From the NCBI GenBank assembly GCA_030748735.1, contig JASMLK010000035.1:1-45381 (forward strand): 45,381 nt of DNA, in the 5' to 3' direction. Position numbers and translations under genes: made by a program. The stretch is from Myxococcota bacterium. GTDB taxonomy: Bacteria > Myxococcota_A > UBA9160 > UBA4427. Shown here piece after piece: positions 35,522 through 43,760 of this stretch (position 1 is the stretch's first letter; each line of letters opens with the position of its first letter). The notes beneath the pieces were generated by a model. The model had not been told where the DNA came from. It saw only the letters and a list, made by a program, of their open reading frames with translations, and did not search any database.

Positions 35522-36712
35522 CTAAGCGAACCGCTTGAGCTCGCGCCGTGCGATCACCATCTTGTGGACTTCGTCGGGGCCGTCGGCGATGCGCAGCGCA
35601 CGCCCGTGCCGCCACATGGCCGCCACCGGCGTGTCGTCCGTGACACCCAGCGCTCCCAGGCTCTGGATCACGCGATCGAGCACCGTCATCATCATGTTCG
35701 GCACGACGACCTTGATCATCGAGATTTCCTGGCGGGCGTCCTTCTTGCCGTACTTGTCCATCTTGTGCGCGGCGTAGAGGGTGAGCAGGCGCGCCTGATC
35801 GATCTCCATGCGTGACGCGGCCACGAATTCCTGGACGAACTGCTTTTCGCGCAGAAGTCCACCCGCAACTTCCCGGTTGTTCGCGTTCTGGCACATGATC
35901 TCGAAGCCGCGCTCTGCCATGCCGATCGCGCGCATGCAGTGGTGGATGCGACCGGGGCCGAGCCGCGCCTGGGCGATCATGAAGCCCGAACCTTCGGGGC
36001 CGAGCAGGTTGCTGGCGGGTACGCGGCAATCCTCGTAGCGGATCTCGCAGTGGCCGCCGCCGCCCGTGTGACCCATCACGGAAACCGGTCGCACGATTTC
36101 GAACCCCGGGTTGTCGATGGGCACGAGGATCTGGCTCATGCGTTCGTGGGGTGCCGCGTCGGGGTCGGTCACCACCATGGCAATCGCAAACGACGCCCCG
36201 ATCGCGCCCGAAGTGAACCACTTGTGGCCGTTGATCACGTAATCGTCGCCGTCGCGGACCGCGCGCGTCTGCAGCTTGGTCGGGTCGGCACCCGAAACCT
36301 CGGGCTCCGTCATCGAAAAGCAGGAACGGATCTCGCCGTCGAGCAGCGGCTTCAACCACTTTTCCTTCTGCTCGGGGGTGCCGAATTCGGCGAGGATCTC
36401 GGCGTTGCCGGTATCGGGCGCCTGGCAGTTGAACACGCGGGCGGCGATCCCACTGCGGCCCATGATCTCGCACAACGGCGTGTACTCGAGATTGGTCAGA
36501 CCCGCGCCCCATTCGTCGTCGGGGAGGAAGAGGTTCCAGAGACCGATCTCTTTCGCCTTGGCGCGAAGCTCGAGCATGATGCCCGGCTCTTCGTTTTCGT
36601 TCGCCTCGGCCTGCTCCATGTATTCACGCTCGGCCGGGTAGACATACTCGTCCATGAAACGGAGGAGTTGCTCCTCGACGGCCTTGGCTTTGTCCGAAAG
36701 TTCGAAATCCAT
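35522..36712 (-). CDS. Acyl-CoA dehydrogenase, ACAD10/11-like
   Basis: 396 residues from ATG 36712, after GGAGAAG; the longer frame to 36835 is not supported. Family motifs: C-F-S-M-T-E-P-E-V-S-G-A-D (flavin side), D-Y-V-I-N-G-H-K-W-F-T-S-G, R-I-H-H-C-M-R-A-I-G-M-A-E-R-G and A-D-G-P-D-E-V-H-K at the C-terminus. The segment C-Q-A-P-D-T-G-N-A-E-I-L and the A-D-G-P-D-E-V-H end resemble ACAD10/ACAD11 rather than classical medium-chain enzymes; those process 4-hydroxy-acyl-CoA after phosphorylation by a kinase domain. No kinase is seen here, so the substrate is open. It is an FAD enzyme passing electrons to ETF. Confidence 0.9.
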   Translation of the reverse strand: MDFELSDKAKAVEEQLLRFMDEYVYPAEREYMEQAEANENEEPGIMLELRAKAKEIGLWNLFLPDDEWGAGLTNLEYTPLCEIMGRSGIAARVFNCQAPDTGNAEILAEFGTPEQKEKWLKPLLDGEIRSCFSMTEPEVSGADPTKLQTRAVRDGDDYVINGHKWFTSGAIGASFAIAMVVTDPDAAPHERMSQILVPIDNPGFEIVRPVSVMGHTGGGGHCEIRYEDCRVPASNLLGPEGSGFMIAQARLGPGRIHHCMRAIGMAERGFEIMCQNANNREVAGGLLREKQFVQEFVAASRMEIDQARLLTLYAAHKMDKYGKKDARQEISMIKVVVPNMMMTVLDRVIQSLGALGVTDDTPVAAMWRHGRALRIADGPDEVHKMVIARRELKRFA

Positions 36713-36983
36713 CACTTCTCCCCGTTGCGGTGCCCTGCGGAGCTGTGGCCTGGCATGCACCTTCGATTCACTGAGGTTCGCATGGTGACCGATCTGGCAG
36801 AGACGGGCGACTCGCCTCGGCCCCCTGTCGCGCACGAATCACCGAAACGACTCGCCGTCCGGATGAGAGTGCGGTCATTGACCACACTTTTCTTCGCTTG
36901 GTCACGTCCGGGTTCTGGCACACTACATAGCCGGATCATTCTCCAGACCCATTGGCCAATTCGCGATTCCGGAAAACCTCGCC

Positions 36984-38207
36984 ATGCCCTCACCCTACGA
37001 TGAAGTCGTGCACGAAGAGATGAACGCGATCAAGCGTGATGCCACCGCGAAGACCGGTCTCAGCGACTTCCACGGTTCCTCTTTCGAGGGACCGCTCCTG
37101 GCCTGGGTGCACGATCTTGCGAACCCTGCGATCAACGACTTTGGACGCAAGTTCCTGCGTCGGCTCGCGGTCAGGGATCTCTGCCGGCGCCTCGAAGTGA
37201 TGGCCTATCTCGACGCGCACCCCGAGATCCTCGAAGTCGAGATCCCACCGATCGTCTTCATTACCGGCCCTCCGAGAACGGGGTCGACGCTGTTGCACAA
37301 CCTCATGGCGACACACCCCGAAGGCCGGGCGCTCCTGCGCTGGGAACTGATGGAGCCACTGCCACCCCCGGAAGCCAGCAGCTACGCGACGGACCCTCGG
37401 ATCGAAAAACTCCAGGCGTCGATCGAGCCGCTGCGCGGGTCGCGCATGGAGCAGATGCACTGGGTCAACGCCGACGAACCCGATGAAAACGCGTGGGGCT
37501 TTCTCGACTGCACGGGAATGCTCGGACGCGGTGTCACGCCGCTGATGAAACACTGGGCGCGTTGGCCAGCCGACAACGACTTCGAGGCGACCTACCGCGA
37601 CTTCCGCAAGCTCGTGCAGTTGCTCATCTGGAAGTGCCCTCCCCCGCCGAACGGGCACCTCGTGCTGAAGTGCGTCATGACGACGGTCAAGCTCGCTCGA
37701 TTCGCCAGGGTATTCCCCGAAGCCTCCTTCGTGCTCGCACACCGCGACCCGTTCCGCTGTCTGGTCTCGGCCTGTGGGACAGGGGATTCGATTTGCCAGC
37801 CGTTCGTCGAGGGATCGCACAGCCCTCTGCACGAAGACGGGCTGCACGCCCGGGAATCGTTCGGCGGTCAGAAACTCGCACTGCAGGCCATCACGAGTTT
37901 CTCACGCAGCGCATCCGCGCGCATCGCCAACGTGCGTTACGCGGACCTGATGTCCGACGCCGTGGCGACCACCCACGCCGCCTACGAGACGCTCGGAATC
38001 GACCCGCCGGATGACCTGCAACGGCGCATCACCAGCTATCTAGACAAACAACGCAGCGGAAAGCGCGCGGCACCACCCCGGGTCCTCGAAACCTTCGGCT
38101 ACGAGGCCGACGACGTGTGGAACGACCCGACCGTGAGCGAATACTGTGAAGCGTTCGCCGTCGAACGCGAACGCTCTCGCGTGAGCGACACACGCACGGG
38201 ATCCTGA
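36984..38207 (+). CDS. Sulfotransferase (PAPS-dependent, Sulfotransfer_3-like)
   Basis: 407 residues. The 5'-phosphosulfate loop is F-I-T-G-P-P-R-T-G-S-T-L-L-H-N-L-M, and the 3'-phosphate site is F-V-L-A-H-R-D-P-F-R-C-L-V-S. The W-E-L-M-E-P-L segment following the first loop is typical of the bacterial Sulfotransfer_3 family. It would move sulfate from PAPS to a hydroxyl acceptor such as a lipid or glycan; the acceptor is unknown. A 270-base non-coding stretch precedes it, with no strong promoter I can defend. The nitronate monooxygenase starts 19 bases later, so they may be cotranscribed. Confidence 0.88.
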   Translation: MPSPYDEVVHEEMNAIKRDATAKTGLSDFHGSSFEGPLLAWVHDLANPAINDFGRKFLRRLAVRDLCRRLEVMAYLDAHPEILEVEIPPIVFITGPPRTGSTLLHNLMATHPEGRALLRWELMEPLPPPEASSYATDPRIEKLQASIEPLRGSRMEQMHWVNADEPDENAWGFLDCTGMLGRGVTPLMKHWARWPADNDFEATYRDFRKLVQLLIWKCPPPPNGHLVLKCVMTTVKLARFARVFPEASFVLAHRDPFRCLVSACGTGDSICQPFVEGSHSPLHEDGLHARESFGGQKLALQAITSFSRSASARIANVRYADLMSDAVATTHAAYETLGIDPPDDLQRRITSYLDKQRSGKRAAPPRVLETFGYEADDVWNDPTVSEYCEAFAVERERSRVSDTRTGS

Positions 38208-38226
38208 CTCGACGAGGAGAAACCGA

Positions 38227-39333
38227 ATGAAGGCCCGCCAGGAAGGCGACGGTTCCGATCCACTGCACACAGCGCTCTGCGACCGCCTGGGCATCGAATA
38301 CCCGATCTTCGGCTTTTCCCACAGCATCGAAGTGACGGCGGCGATCACCAATGCCGGTGGCTTCGGTGTCTATGGGGCGACGCGGGACCTGCCAGACGCC
38401 ATCTCGGAGCGACTCGCGCGCATTCGTGCCCTGGTCGGCGATCGCCCCTTCGGAGCCGACCTCCTGCTCCCGGGTGGCATGGCGGACAAGAACGACTGGG
38501 CCGCGGCCGAAGCCGAACTGCCGCAGGGCCACAAAGACTTCGTGAAGCAACTCAAACAGAAGTACGACGTGCCCGACCCGGTCGGGAAGTCCTTCTTCTC
38601 TTCGATGGTGCGTTCGAACGAACTGTTCGAAGCGCAGGCGGACGCCGTCCTGGAGTCGGACGTCGACATGTTCGCGAGTGCCATCGGCACGCCCCCACAC
38701 ATCATCGAGCGCGCCAAGGCAGCGGGGAAGACCACGCTCTCACTCGTGGGGGCCCCCAAGCACGTGCAGTACGCGAAGGCAGCGGGTACGGATTTGATCG
38801 TCGCGCAGGGGTACGATGCCGGGGGTCATACCGGTCCGATCGGAACGTTGTCGCTGGTGCCCCAGATCGTCGACGCCGCCGATGGGATTCCCGTGTTGGC
38901 CGCAGGCGGCATCGCCGACGGCCGTCAGGTGGCCGCTTCGCTGGCCCTCGGCGCGCAGGGTGTCTGGCTCGGCACCGTGTGGTTGGCGACCGAGGAACAC
39001 CAGCTGAACGAACGCGTTCTCGACAAACTCTTGAAGGCTGGGAGCCTCGACACGGTGCTCACACGCAGTCATAGCGGAAAGACCTGTCGCGTCATTCGAA
39101 CCGCTTGGAGCGATGAATGGGACGCCGAGGGCGCGCCCAAACCGCTGAAGATGCCCTACCAACAGGTTCTGATCGGAGAACTGCTCACCGGCGTGATGGA
39201 AAACGAGATCGAACCGTTGATGTACGAGGGTGCAGGCCAGGGGGTCGCGTGGTGCAACGAAGTCACCACCGTCGAGAAGGAGATCGAGCGCCTCGTCGCG
39301 CAGGCGCGTGACGCACTCGGTGCGCTTCGGTAG
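38227..39333 (+). CDS. Nitronate monooxygenase / NPD-type flavoenzyme
   Basis: 368 residues, FMN-binding TIM barrel. Typical parts: G-I-E-Y-P-I-F-G-F-S-H, N-A-G-G-F-G-V-Y-G, V-A-Q-G-Y-D-A-G-G-H-T-G (catalytic-type His), V-L-A-A-G-G-I-A-D-G-R-Q and L-G-A-Q-G-V-W-L-G-T. Members oxidise nitronates or act on related substrates, some being enoyl reductases. Many Actinobacteria and Deltaproteobacteria carry copies of unknown role. It lies directly after the sulfotransferase. Confidence 0.88.
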   Translation: MKARQEGDGSDPLHTALCDRLGIEYPIFGFSHSIEVTAAITNAGGFGVYGATRDLPDAISERLARIRALVGDRPFGADLLLPGGMADKNDWAAAEAELPQGHKDFVKQLKQKYDVPDPVGKSFFSSMVRSNELFEAQADAVLESDVDMFASAIGTPPHIIERAKAAGKTTLSLVGAPKHVQYAKAAGTDLIVAQGYDAGGHTGPIGTLSLVPQIVDAADGIPVLAAGGIADGRQVAASLALGAQGVWLGTVWLATEEHQLNERVLDKLLKAGSLDTVLTRSHSGKTCRVIRTAWSDEWDAEGAPKPLKMPYQQVLIGELLTGVMENEIEPLMYEGAGQGVAWCNEVTTVEKEIERLVAQARDALGALR

Positions 39334-39372
39334 CTGCTCACGATCAACACCCACGAAGGACGCATCAACATC

Positions 39373-39688
39373 GTGCTTGCGGTCGCCCTGCTCGTGGCCG
39401 TCCCGCTGGGCTTGCTCGTGGCTGCGATGGTCGGGTGGATCTGGTCGATGCGCCCCTTCGGCAGTCACACATCGCGATCCCTGACCGAGGTGTTTCGCAG
39501 CGCCGGTTTCGGGCGCCTCGTGATGCGCTTTGCTTCCCCAGACCGTCCGCGAAGACGTGGAGATCGTGACCGGTCGCTTCAGCGCGCGCGAACGCCTCTA
39601 CCGCCGGGTCGAAGCCACGGACGAACTCCAGCGAACGGTCGAAGGGCTCCTGAGCGCTGAGCGTCGCGACGACGGCAAGCCAAGCTGA
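39373..39688 (+). pseudogene. Small membrane-anchored protein, probable frameshift
   Basis: GTG 39373 starts a helix-rich N-terminus (L-A-V-A-L-L-V-A-V-P-L-G-L-L-V) followed by S-A-G-F-G-R-L-V-M-R-F-A-S-P. Near 39530-39540 the coding signal moves to the +1 frame, which continues V-R-E-D-V-E-I-V-T-G-R-F-S-A-R-E-R-L-Y-R-R-V to a stop at 39688. The original frame instead turns Arg/Pro-rich and stops at 39660. A single-base change would give one protein of about 105 residues. Alternatively the second part is its own gene from a TTG. Family unknown. Confidence 0.5.
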
Positions 39689-39726
39689 CTGAGAGTCCGA
39701 TGCGCACGGACTTCCTCGGGTGGAAG

Positions 39727-39748
39727 CAGTACCGTACTGTCTTTACTG
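39727..39748. promoter_or_regulatory. Inverted and direct repeat upstream of the beta-helix gene
   Basis: CAGTA-CCG-TACTG is a perfect inverted repeat (39727-39739), and TACTG recurs at 39744-39748. It lies about 70 bases before the beta-helix start in an A/T-richer stretch, a usual place for an operator. No binding protein is known, so this is only a candidate. Confidence 0.3.
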
Positions 39749-39818
39749 TGTAGGCGTCAAAGAAAGCTGCGCGAACTCCAATCCTCCCTGGACGCTGCAA
39801 AGTTGATTGACTGAATCC

Positions 39819-41702
39819 ATGCTGATGCTCACGCGAAGTCTCTACGGGACTTTATTGGTCCTGCTCGTCATTGCGAATACTGCGCGCGCGACCGACGACT
39901 ACTACTACCTGGACCCACTCGGCGACGACATGGGTCTGGGCACAGACGGTGATCCCTGGCAGACGCTGACGAAGGCGATTCCCGAACTCACCCCCGGCGA
40001 CACCCTTTTCATCCGGGGCGACTCGAGCACCCCATATCAGGGGCAGGACGGAGTCGAGATCTATGTGACCGGTGCCGCGGGAGTGGGCAACGAGATCACG
40101 ATCCGAAACGCGCCCGGCCACGCGCCCGTCTTCTCGGGTACCCACCTGATCGACTCGGGTTGGCAACTCGTTGCGGGCTCGGTCTACAAGATCGCGCTCA
40201 GCGGCCTCGACTTCCCCACCGATTTCAGGCCGCTTCTGGTCTTCCAGAACCCCAAGGGCCAGACCGGTGGAGACTTCCTTTCCGATCCGCCGGACCCGGT
40301 TGGTTCTGCGCTGAACCTTCAGCCCGGAACCTGGTACTTCGACGCTGCGCTGGACGAACTCCATGTCTGGGTGAACGATCTGGGCGCGGGCGTCGATCCC
40401 AACGCCTACACGATCGAGGTCGGAAGAGTGCCCAGCGCCCTGGGAGATCGCTCACCCCCCTTTGCTTCCCACCTGGTGTTCGAAGGCATCGAGTTTCGAG
40501 GTTACACGGGCGTACCGTTCAACGATGACTCGGTGGCTGTCGCGCTCCCCGGCGCCATCACGTTCACCAACATCGCAGCGATCACGTCGCCGTCGGATCG
40601 CCGGAACATCACGATCCGTGGATGCACCTTCCGGCAGAACTGGAAGGGCTTGCGCCTGGGCGCCATTCACGACCTCGTGATCCAGGACTCCGTCTTCAGC
40701 GAGAACATCGCGTCTGGACTCAGCATCGGGCTCTCCGCTCGTTACCCAGACGACCTGCCCCACACGACAGGCTTCGTGATGGAGAATTCGAGCATCCTCG
40801 ACACCTATGGCCCCTGGCCCAACGATGACGTCGCCGAGTACAACCCGGCCGCGATCAAGGTGCACGAAGTCGCGGGTGGGGCGATTCGCAATGTGCTCGT
40901 GAGCGGGACCCATCTGAATCGCAATGGGTTCGACAGTCCGCATGGAATCTGGACCGATGTCGACGTCACCGACTTCGTGATCGAGAACAACGAAGTGCGT
41001 GACATCGAGGGCTTCGCGAGCAGGTTCAGCGGCCGTGGCATCTTCGTCGAACGCCGAGCCCATGGAAACAGCGTGAAACGAAACCTCGTCGTGAACGCGC
41101 AACACGGCATCGTCCTCGGAACCTTCAATCAGGGCGTATCCCAGTGGCCCGAAGACGCAGAGATCTACAACAACACGGTCATCGACTCTCTCTACAACGG
41201 CATCTACGTCTACGGCGCCGTCCGACCGCAGATCTTCAACAACATCGTCGTCGGTACAGGACACGTGCCCATCCGAATCCACCAGTCGAGCCTGGGCGTG
41301 GGGGCTTCGGAGGACGTCTACATCGAAGCCAATGGGAGCTGGGACACAGCGCCGCCGAGCGCCGGTCTCTTCTACGCCCTCGACGACCTCTGGGGTTCCC
41401 CTGCCAACATCACAGCGGCAGCCCTCGCCCTCGAGACGGGCGTGTCGGGATTGACGCAGGAAGTAAACGCGGACCCCATGTTCCAGGATGCCAGCAACGG
41501 GGACTATTCGCTGTCCGCGTTATCGCCGGCCATCGATGCAGGCCTTCCGACCGGCGAGCCTTACAACGGCACTGGCATCGACCTCGGCTACCTGGAGTTT
41601 CCGAGTGACGTACCCGGCCTCGGTGCCGTCGGATACGTGTTACTCGCGGTCACGCTGGGAGCCGTTGGCACGGTCCGCCGGCGCAGCCGGCAACGAGACT
41701 GA
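39819..41702 (+). CDS. Secreted right-handed beta-helix protein with C-terminal sorting tail
   Basis: About 627 residues from ATG 39819. An N-terminal signal sequence (ending A-R-A) is followed by Y-Y-Y-L-D-P-L-G-D-D and P-W-Q-T-L-T-K-A, the usual opening of parallel beta-helix proteins. Many repeats of the kind N-I-T-I-R-G-C-T-F and V-I-E-N-N-E-V-R-D-I form the helix, which is typical of polysaccharide-binding or lyase-like proteins. The last 30 residues, V-P-G-L-G-A-V-G-Y-V-L-L-A-V-T-L-G-A, then R-R-R-S-R, have a proline motif, hydrophobic helix and basic end like IPTL-CTERM or PEP-CTERM sorting signals. It is therefore probably processed at the cell surface. Third-base usage is less GC-biased than in its neighbours. 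The final 63 bases overlap the convergent gene. Confidence 0.75.
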   Translation: MLMLTRSLYGTLLVLLVIANTARATDDYYYLDPLGDDMGLGTDGDPWQTLTKAIPELTPGDTLFIRGDSSTPYQGQDGVEIYVTGAAGVGNEITIRNAPGHAPVFSGTHLIDSGWQLVAGSVYKIALSGLDFPTDFRPLLVFQNPKGQTGGDFLSDPPDPVGSALNLQPGTWYFDAALDELHVWVNDLGAGVDPNAYTIEVGRVPSALGDRSPPFASHLVFEGIEFRGYTGVPFNDDSVAVALPGAITFTNIAAITSPSDRRNITIRGCTFRQNWKGLRLGAIHDLVIQDSVFSENIASGLSIGLSARYPDDLPHTTGFVMENSSILDTYGPWPNDDVAEYNPAAIKVHEVAGGAIRNVLVSGTHLNRNGFDSPHGIWTDVDVTDFVIENNEVRDIEGFASRFSGRGIFVERRAHGNSVKRNLVVNAQHGIVLGTFNQGVSQWPEDAEIYNNTVIDSLYNGIYVYGAVRPQIFNNIVVGTGHVPIRIHQSSLGVGASEDVYIEANGSWDTAPPSAGLFYALDDLWGSPANITAAALALETGVSGLTQEVNADPMFQDASNGDYSLSALSPAIDAGLPTGEPYNGTGIDLGYLEFPSDVPGLGAVGYVLLAVTLGAVGTVRRRSRQRD

Positions 41703-42371
41703 CCAGGCTAGAAGAGCGGCCGAACCCCGCAAGTCGAGCTGACGCATCAGCGCGTCGAAGGCCTCGGCGGGTTCGATCTCGCCAAGGCGCACCCCGACCT
41801 CGTGCTCTACCGGCGTGTACTCGCGAATCGGCGGTGCGGGTGCAACATGGGTCGGGAGGTCGTCGTTGCGACGCGCGAGTCCGAGGGAGCCGTCGCCCGT
41901 GACATCGACCACCCAGCGCCCGGGTTCGAGAGCGCGATAGGCGGCCTTGCCGTGACTGGCACCCTCCTGGGTCCAGTCGACGTCGACCAGACGCGGGTCG
42001 ACGAAGAAGCCCTGATCGGGCGCAGTGCCCTCATCGAAGAGGCGCCGGATCCACAAACGCCCATCGAGCACGACATAGTCGACGTAGATCTCGCGCTTTG
42101 GATCGAACGGCGTCGAGAGGGTCTGCATCTCGCCTGCCGCGTTGCGGATCACGACGTCCAGGGTCGCATCGCCAACCAACAACTCCGTCACGGCGGTGCG
42201 ACGCACGGCGTCGTTGTAGCGCGACCGAAGGCTCTCGTAGTCAGCGCTGAGCGCGCCCAGGCGCTCGCGGTAGACATCCGCCTCGAGACTCGCCTCGAGC
42301 AGGCGAAAGGCAGCAAAACCCGCCACGGCTGCGATCAAGACGAGGACGGCGTTCAAGATACGAGTCGTCAT
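41640..42371 (-). CDS. Membrane-anchored protein of unknown function
   Basis: The start ATG 42371 gives 243 residues; the frame to 42512 adds an unlikely leader. Residues 1-30 form one hydrophobic helix (I-L-N-A-V-L-V-L-I-A-A-V-A-G-F), then a charged, probably coiled region (A-D-V-Y-R-E-R-L-G-A-L-S-A-D-Y-E-S-L), then a beta-rich domain (V-Y-V-D-Y-V-V-L-D-G-R-L-W-I-R-R-L-F). It is probably anchored in the inner membrane facing the periplasm. The family is not recognised. Its 3' end overlaps the sorting tail of the beta-helix gene on the other strand by 63 bases. Confidence 0.6.
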   Translation of the reverse strand: MTTRILNAVLVLIAAVAGFAAFRLLEASLEADVYRERLGALSADYESLRSRYNDAVRRTAVTELLVGDATLDVVIRNAAGEMQTLSTPFDPKREIYVDYVVLDGRLWIRRLFDEGTAPDQGFFVDPRLVDVDWTQEGASHGKAAYRALEPGRWVVDVTGDGSLGLARRNDDLPTHVAPAPPIREYTPVEHEVGVRLGEIEPAEAFDALMRQLDLRGSAALLAWSVSLPAAPADRANGSQRDRE

Positions 42372-42571
42372 GGTTCCCCCGGCGCACAGGCGCCACTGCG
42401 ATTGCGGGGGTGGCGCAATCGTATGTGATGGCCGCCGGACGGCCAAGCCGACACACCGCCCTACCCCGAGGCCGCCCTGAGGCCCTTTTCGCGAGCATCG
42501 AGACCACACCAACGCGTACTACACTCGGCCCCCTACCCCTCACCGACCTGCGCCGCTCCTCGGGAGAACCC

Positions 42572-43192
42572 ATGGGTTTCTACGAACGCCACATCCTGCC
42601 CCACGTCATCGACAAGGCCTGCGGCTCCCCCGCCATTCTGAAGCAGCGCCAGAAGATCGTCCCGAACGCCACCGGGCGCGTGCTCGAGGTCGGAATGGGC
42701 TCGGGCATCAACCTGCAGTACTACGACAAGGACAACGTCGAGTTCGTCTTCGGTCTCGAGCCCAGTGAAGGCATGCGCAACAAGGCGCAGAAGAACCTCA
42801 CCACATCCCCGGTGGAAGTGCGTTGGCTCGATCTCCCGGGCGAAGAGATCCCCCTCGACGACAAGAGCGTCGACACGATCGTCCTGACCTTCACCCTGTG
42901 CACGATCCCCGACTGGCGCGCCGCGACCGAACAGATGCGCCGCGTCCTCAAGCCGGGAGGCACCATGTTGTTCTGCGAACACGGCGAAGCACCCGACGAG
43001 GACGTGCGCCGCTGGCAGGATCGCTTGAACCCGCTCTGGAACGCGATCGCCGGTGGATGCCATTTGAATCGACCGATTCCCGGCTACCTCGAAGACGGGG
43101 GCTTCAAGATCGAGACGCTCGAAACCCGCTACCTGCCGGCGACGCCGCGGTTTGCCGGTTTCAACTACTGGGGCAGCGCCTCGGTCCGATAG
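42572..43192 (+). CDS. Class I SAM-dependent methyltransferase, METTL7-like
   Basis: 206 residues from ATG 42572, after GGGAGAA. Motif I is V-L-E-V-G-M-G-S-G-I-N-L-Q-Y-Y; then F-G-L-E-P-S-E-G-M, V-L-T-F-T-L-C-T-I-P-D and R-R-V-L-K-P-G-G-T-M-L-F-C-E-H-G. The N-terminal Y-E-R-H-I-L-P-H-V-I-D-K-A-C and the C-terminal F-A-G-F-N-Y-W-G are shared with METTL7/TMT1-like methyltransferases, which methylate thiols or lipids. Compare the gene at 23578-24195. Substrate unknown. Confidence 0.88.
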   Translation: MGFYERHILPHVIDKACGSPAILKQRQKIVPNATGRVLEVGMGSGINLQYYDKDNVEFVFGLEPSEGMRNKAQKNLTTSPVEVRWLDLPGEEIPLDDKSVDTIVLTFTLCTIPDWRAATEQMRRVLKPGGTMLFCEHGEAPDEDVRRWQDRLNPLWNAIAGGCHLNRPIPGYLEDGGFKIETLETRYLPATPRFAGFNYWGSASVR

Positions 43193-43233
43193 TCGTGTAG
43201 GCTGGCGAGACGTGCCCCAACTGGGAGTGGAGC

Positions 43234-43665
43234 GTGTCACTCGACGAAAACAAAGCCATCGTTCGCCAACTCTGGGCGAACGTCTACGACCGCGACTGGA
43301 AAGCGCTGGCCTCGTTGCTCACCGACGATTGTTGGCAGCAGGACATGCCTGCCCCCGACGAAGGCGCGCGCGGCCCGGACAACATCGTCGAGCGCATGCG
43401 CATCGGCTTCGATCTGATCGATCGTTTCGACAACGAAGAAGTACGCATCGTGGCCGAGGGCAACGACGTCGTGATCGAGCATCGCGAACGCTGGCACTTC
43501 AGGACCGGTGAGGTCGTTGAAAACCGGCTCGTCAGCGTCCACGAGTTGCGCGATGGCAGGGTTTCGATGTGGTGCGACTACTGGGACATCCAGAACATGA
43601 TTTCCCAGGCACCGCAGTGGTGGATCGAGAAGGTCGCCGAAGCGAGCCCGCGCGACTTCACCTGA
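43234..43665 (+). CDS. SnoaL-like (NTF2-fold) protein
   Basis: 143 residues from GTG 43234. The pattern N-K-A-I-V-R-Q-L-W-A-N-V-Y-D-R-D-W, L-L-T-D-D-C-W-Q-Q-D-M-P and R-E-R-W-H-F-R-T-G, with H-E-L-R-D-G-R-V-S-M-W-C-D-Y-W-D, is the NTF2-like cone of the SnoaL/limonene-epoxide-hydrolase group. Members are isomerases, hydrolases or binding proteins; the catalytic set is not clear here. It lies between the methyltransferase and an SDR gene in the same direction. Confidence 0.8.
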   Translation: MSLDENKAIVRQLWANVYDRDWKALASLLTDDCWQQDMPAPDEGARGPDNIVERMRIGFDLIDRFDNEEVRIVAEGNDVVIEHRERWHFRTGEVVENRLVSVHELRDGRVSMWCDYWDIQNMISQAPQWWIEKVAEASPRDFT

Positions 43666-43760
43666 ACGCGCGCGTCAGCGCGACGCGCGCACACTCGCGC
43701 AATGCCGCTGTAACGACGCCAGCGCCGAAGGGATCGCCCTTCGGAACCGGAGAACCCAAG

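Noticed and set aside
36878..36929. Possible -35 (TTGACC) and -10 (TACATA) before the sulfotransferase
   Set aside because: The spacing between the elements does not fit a sigma-70 promoter and no alternative pair was convincing.
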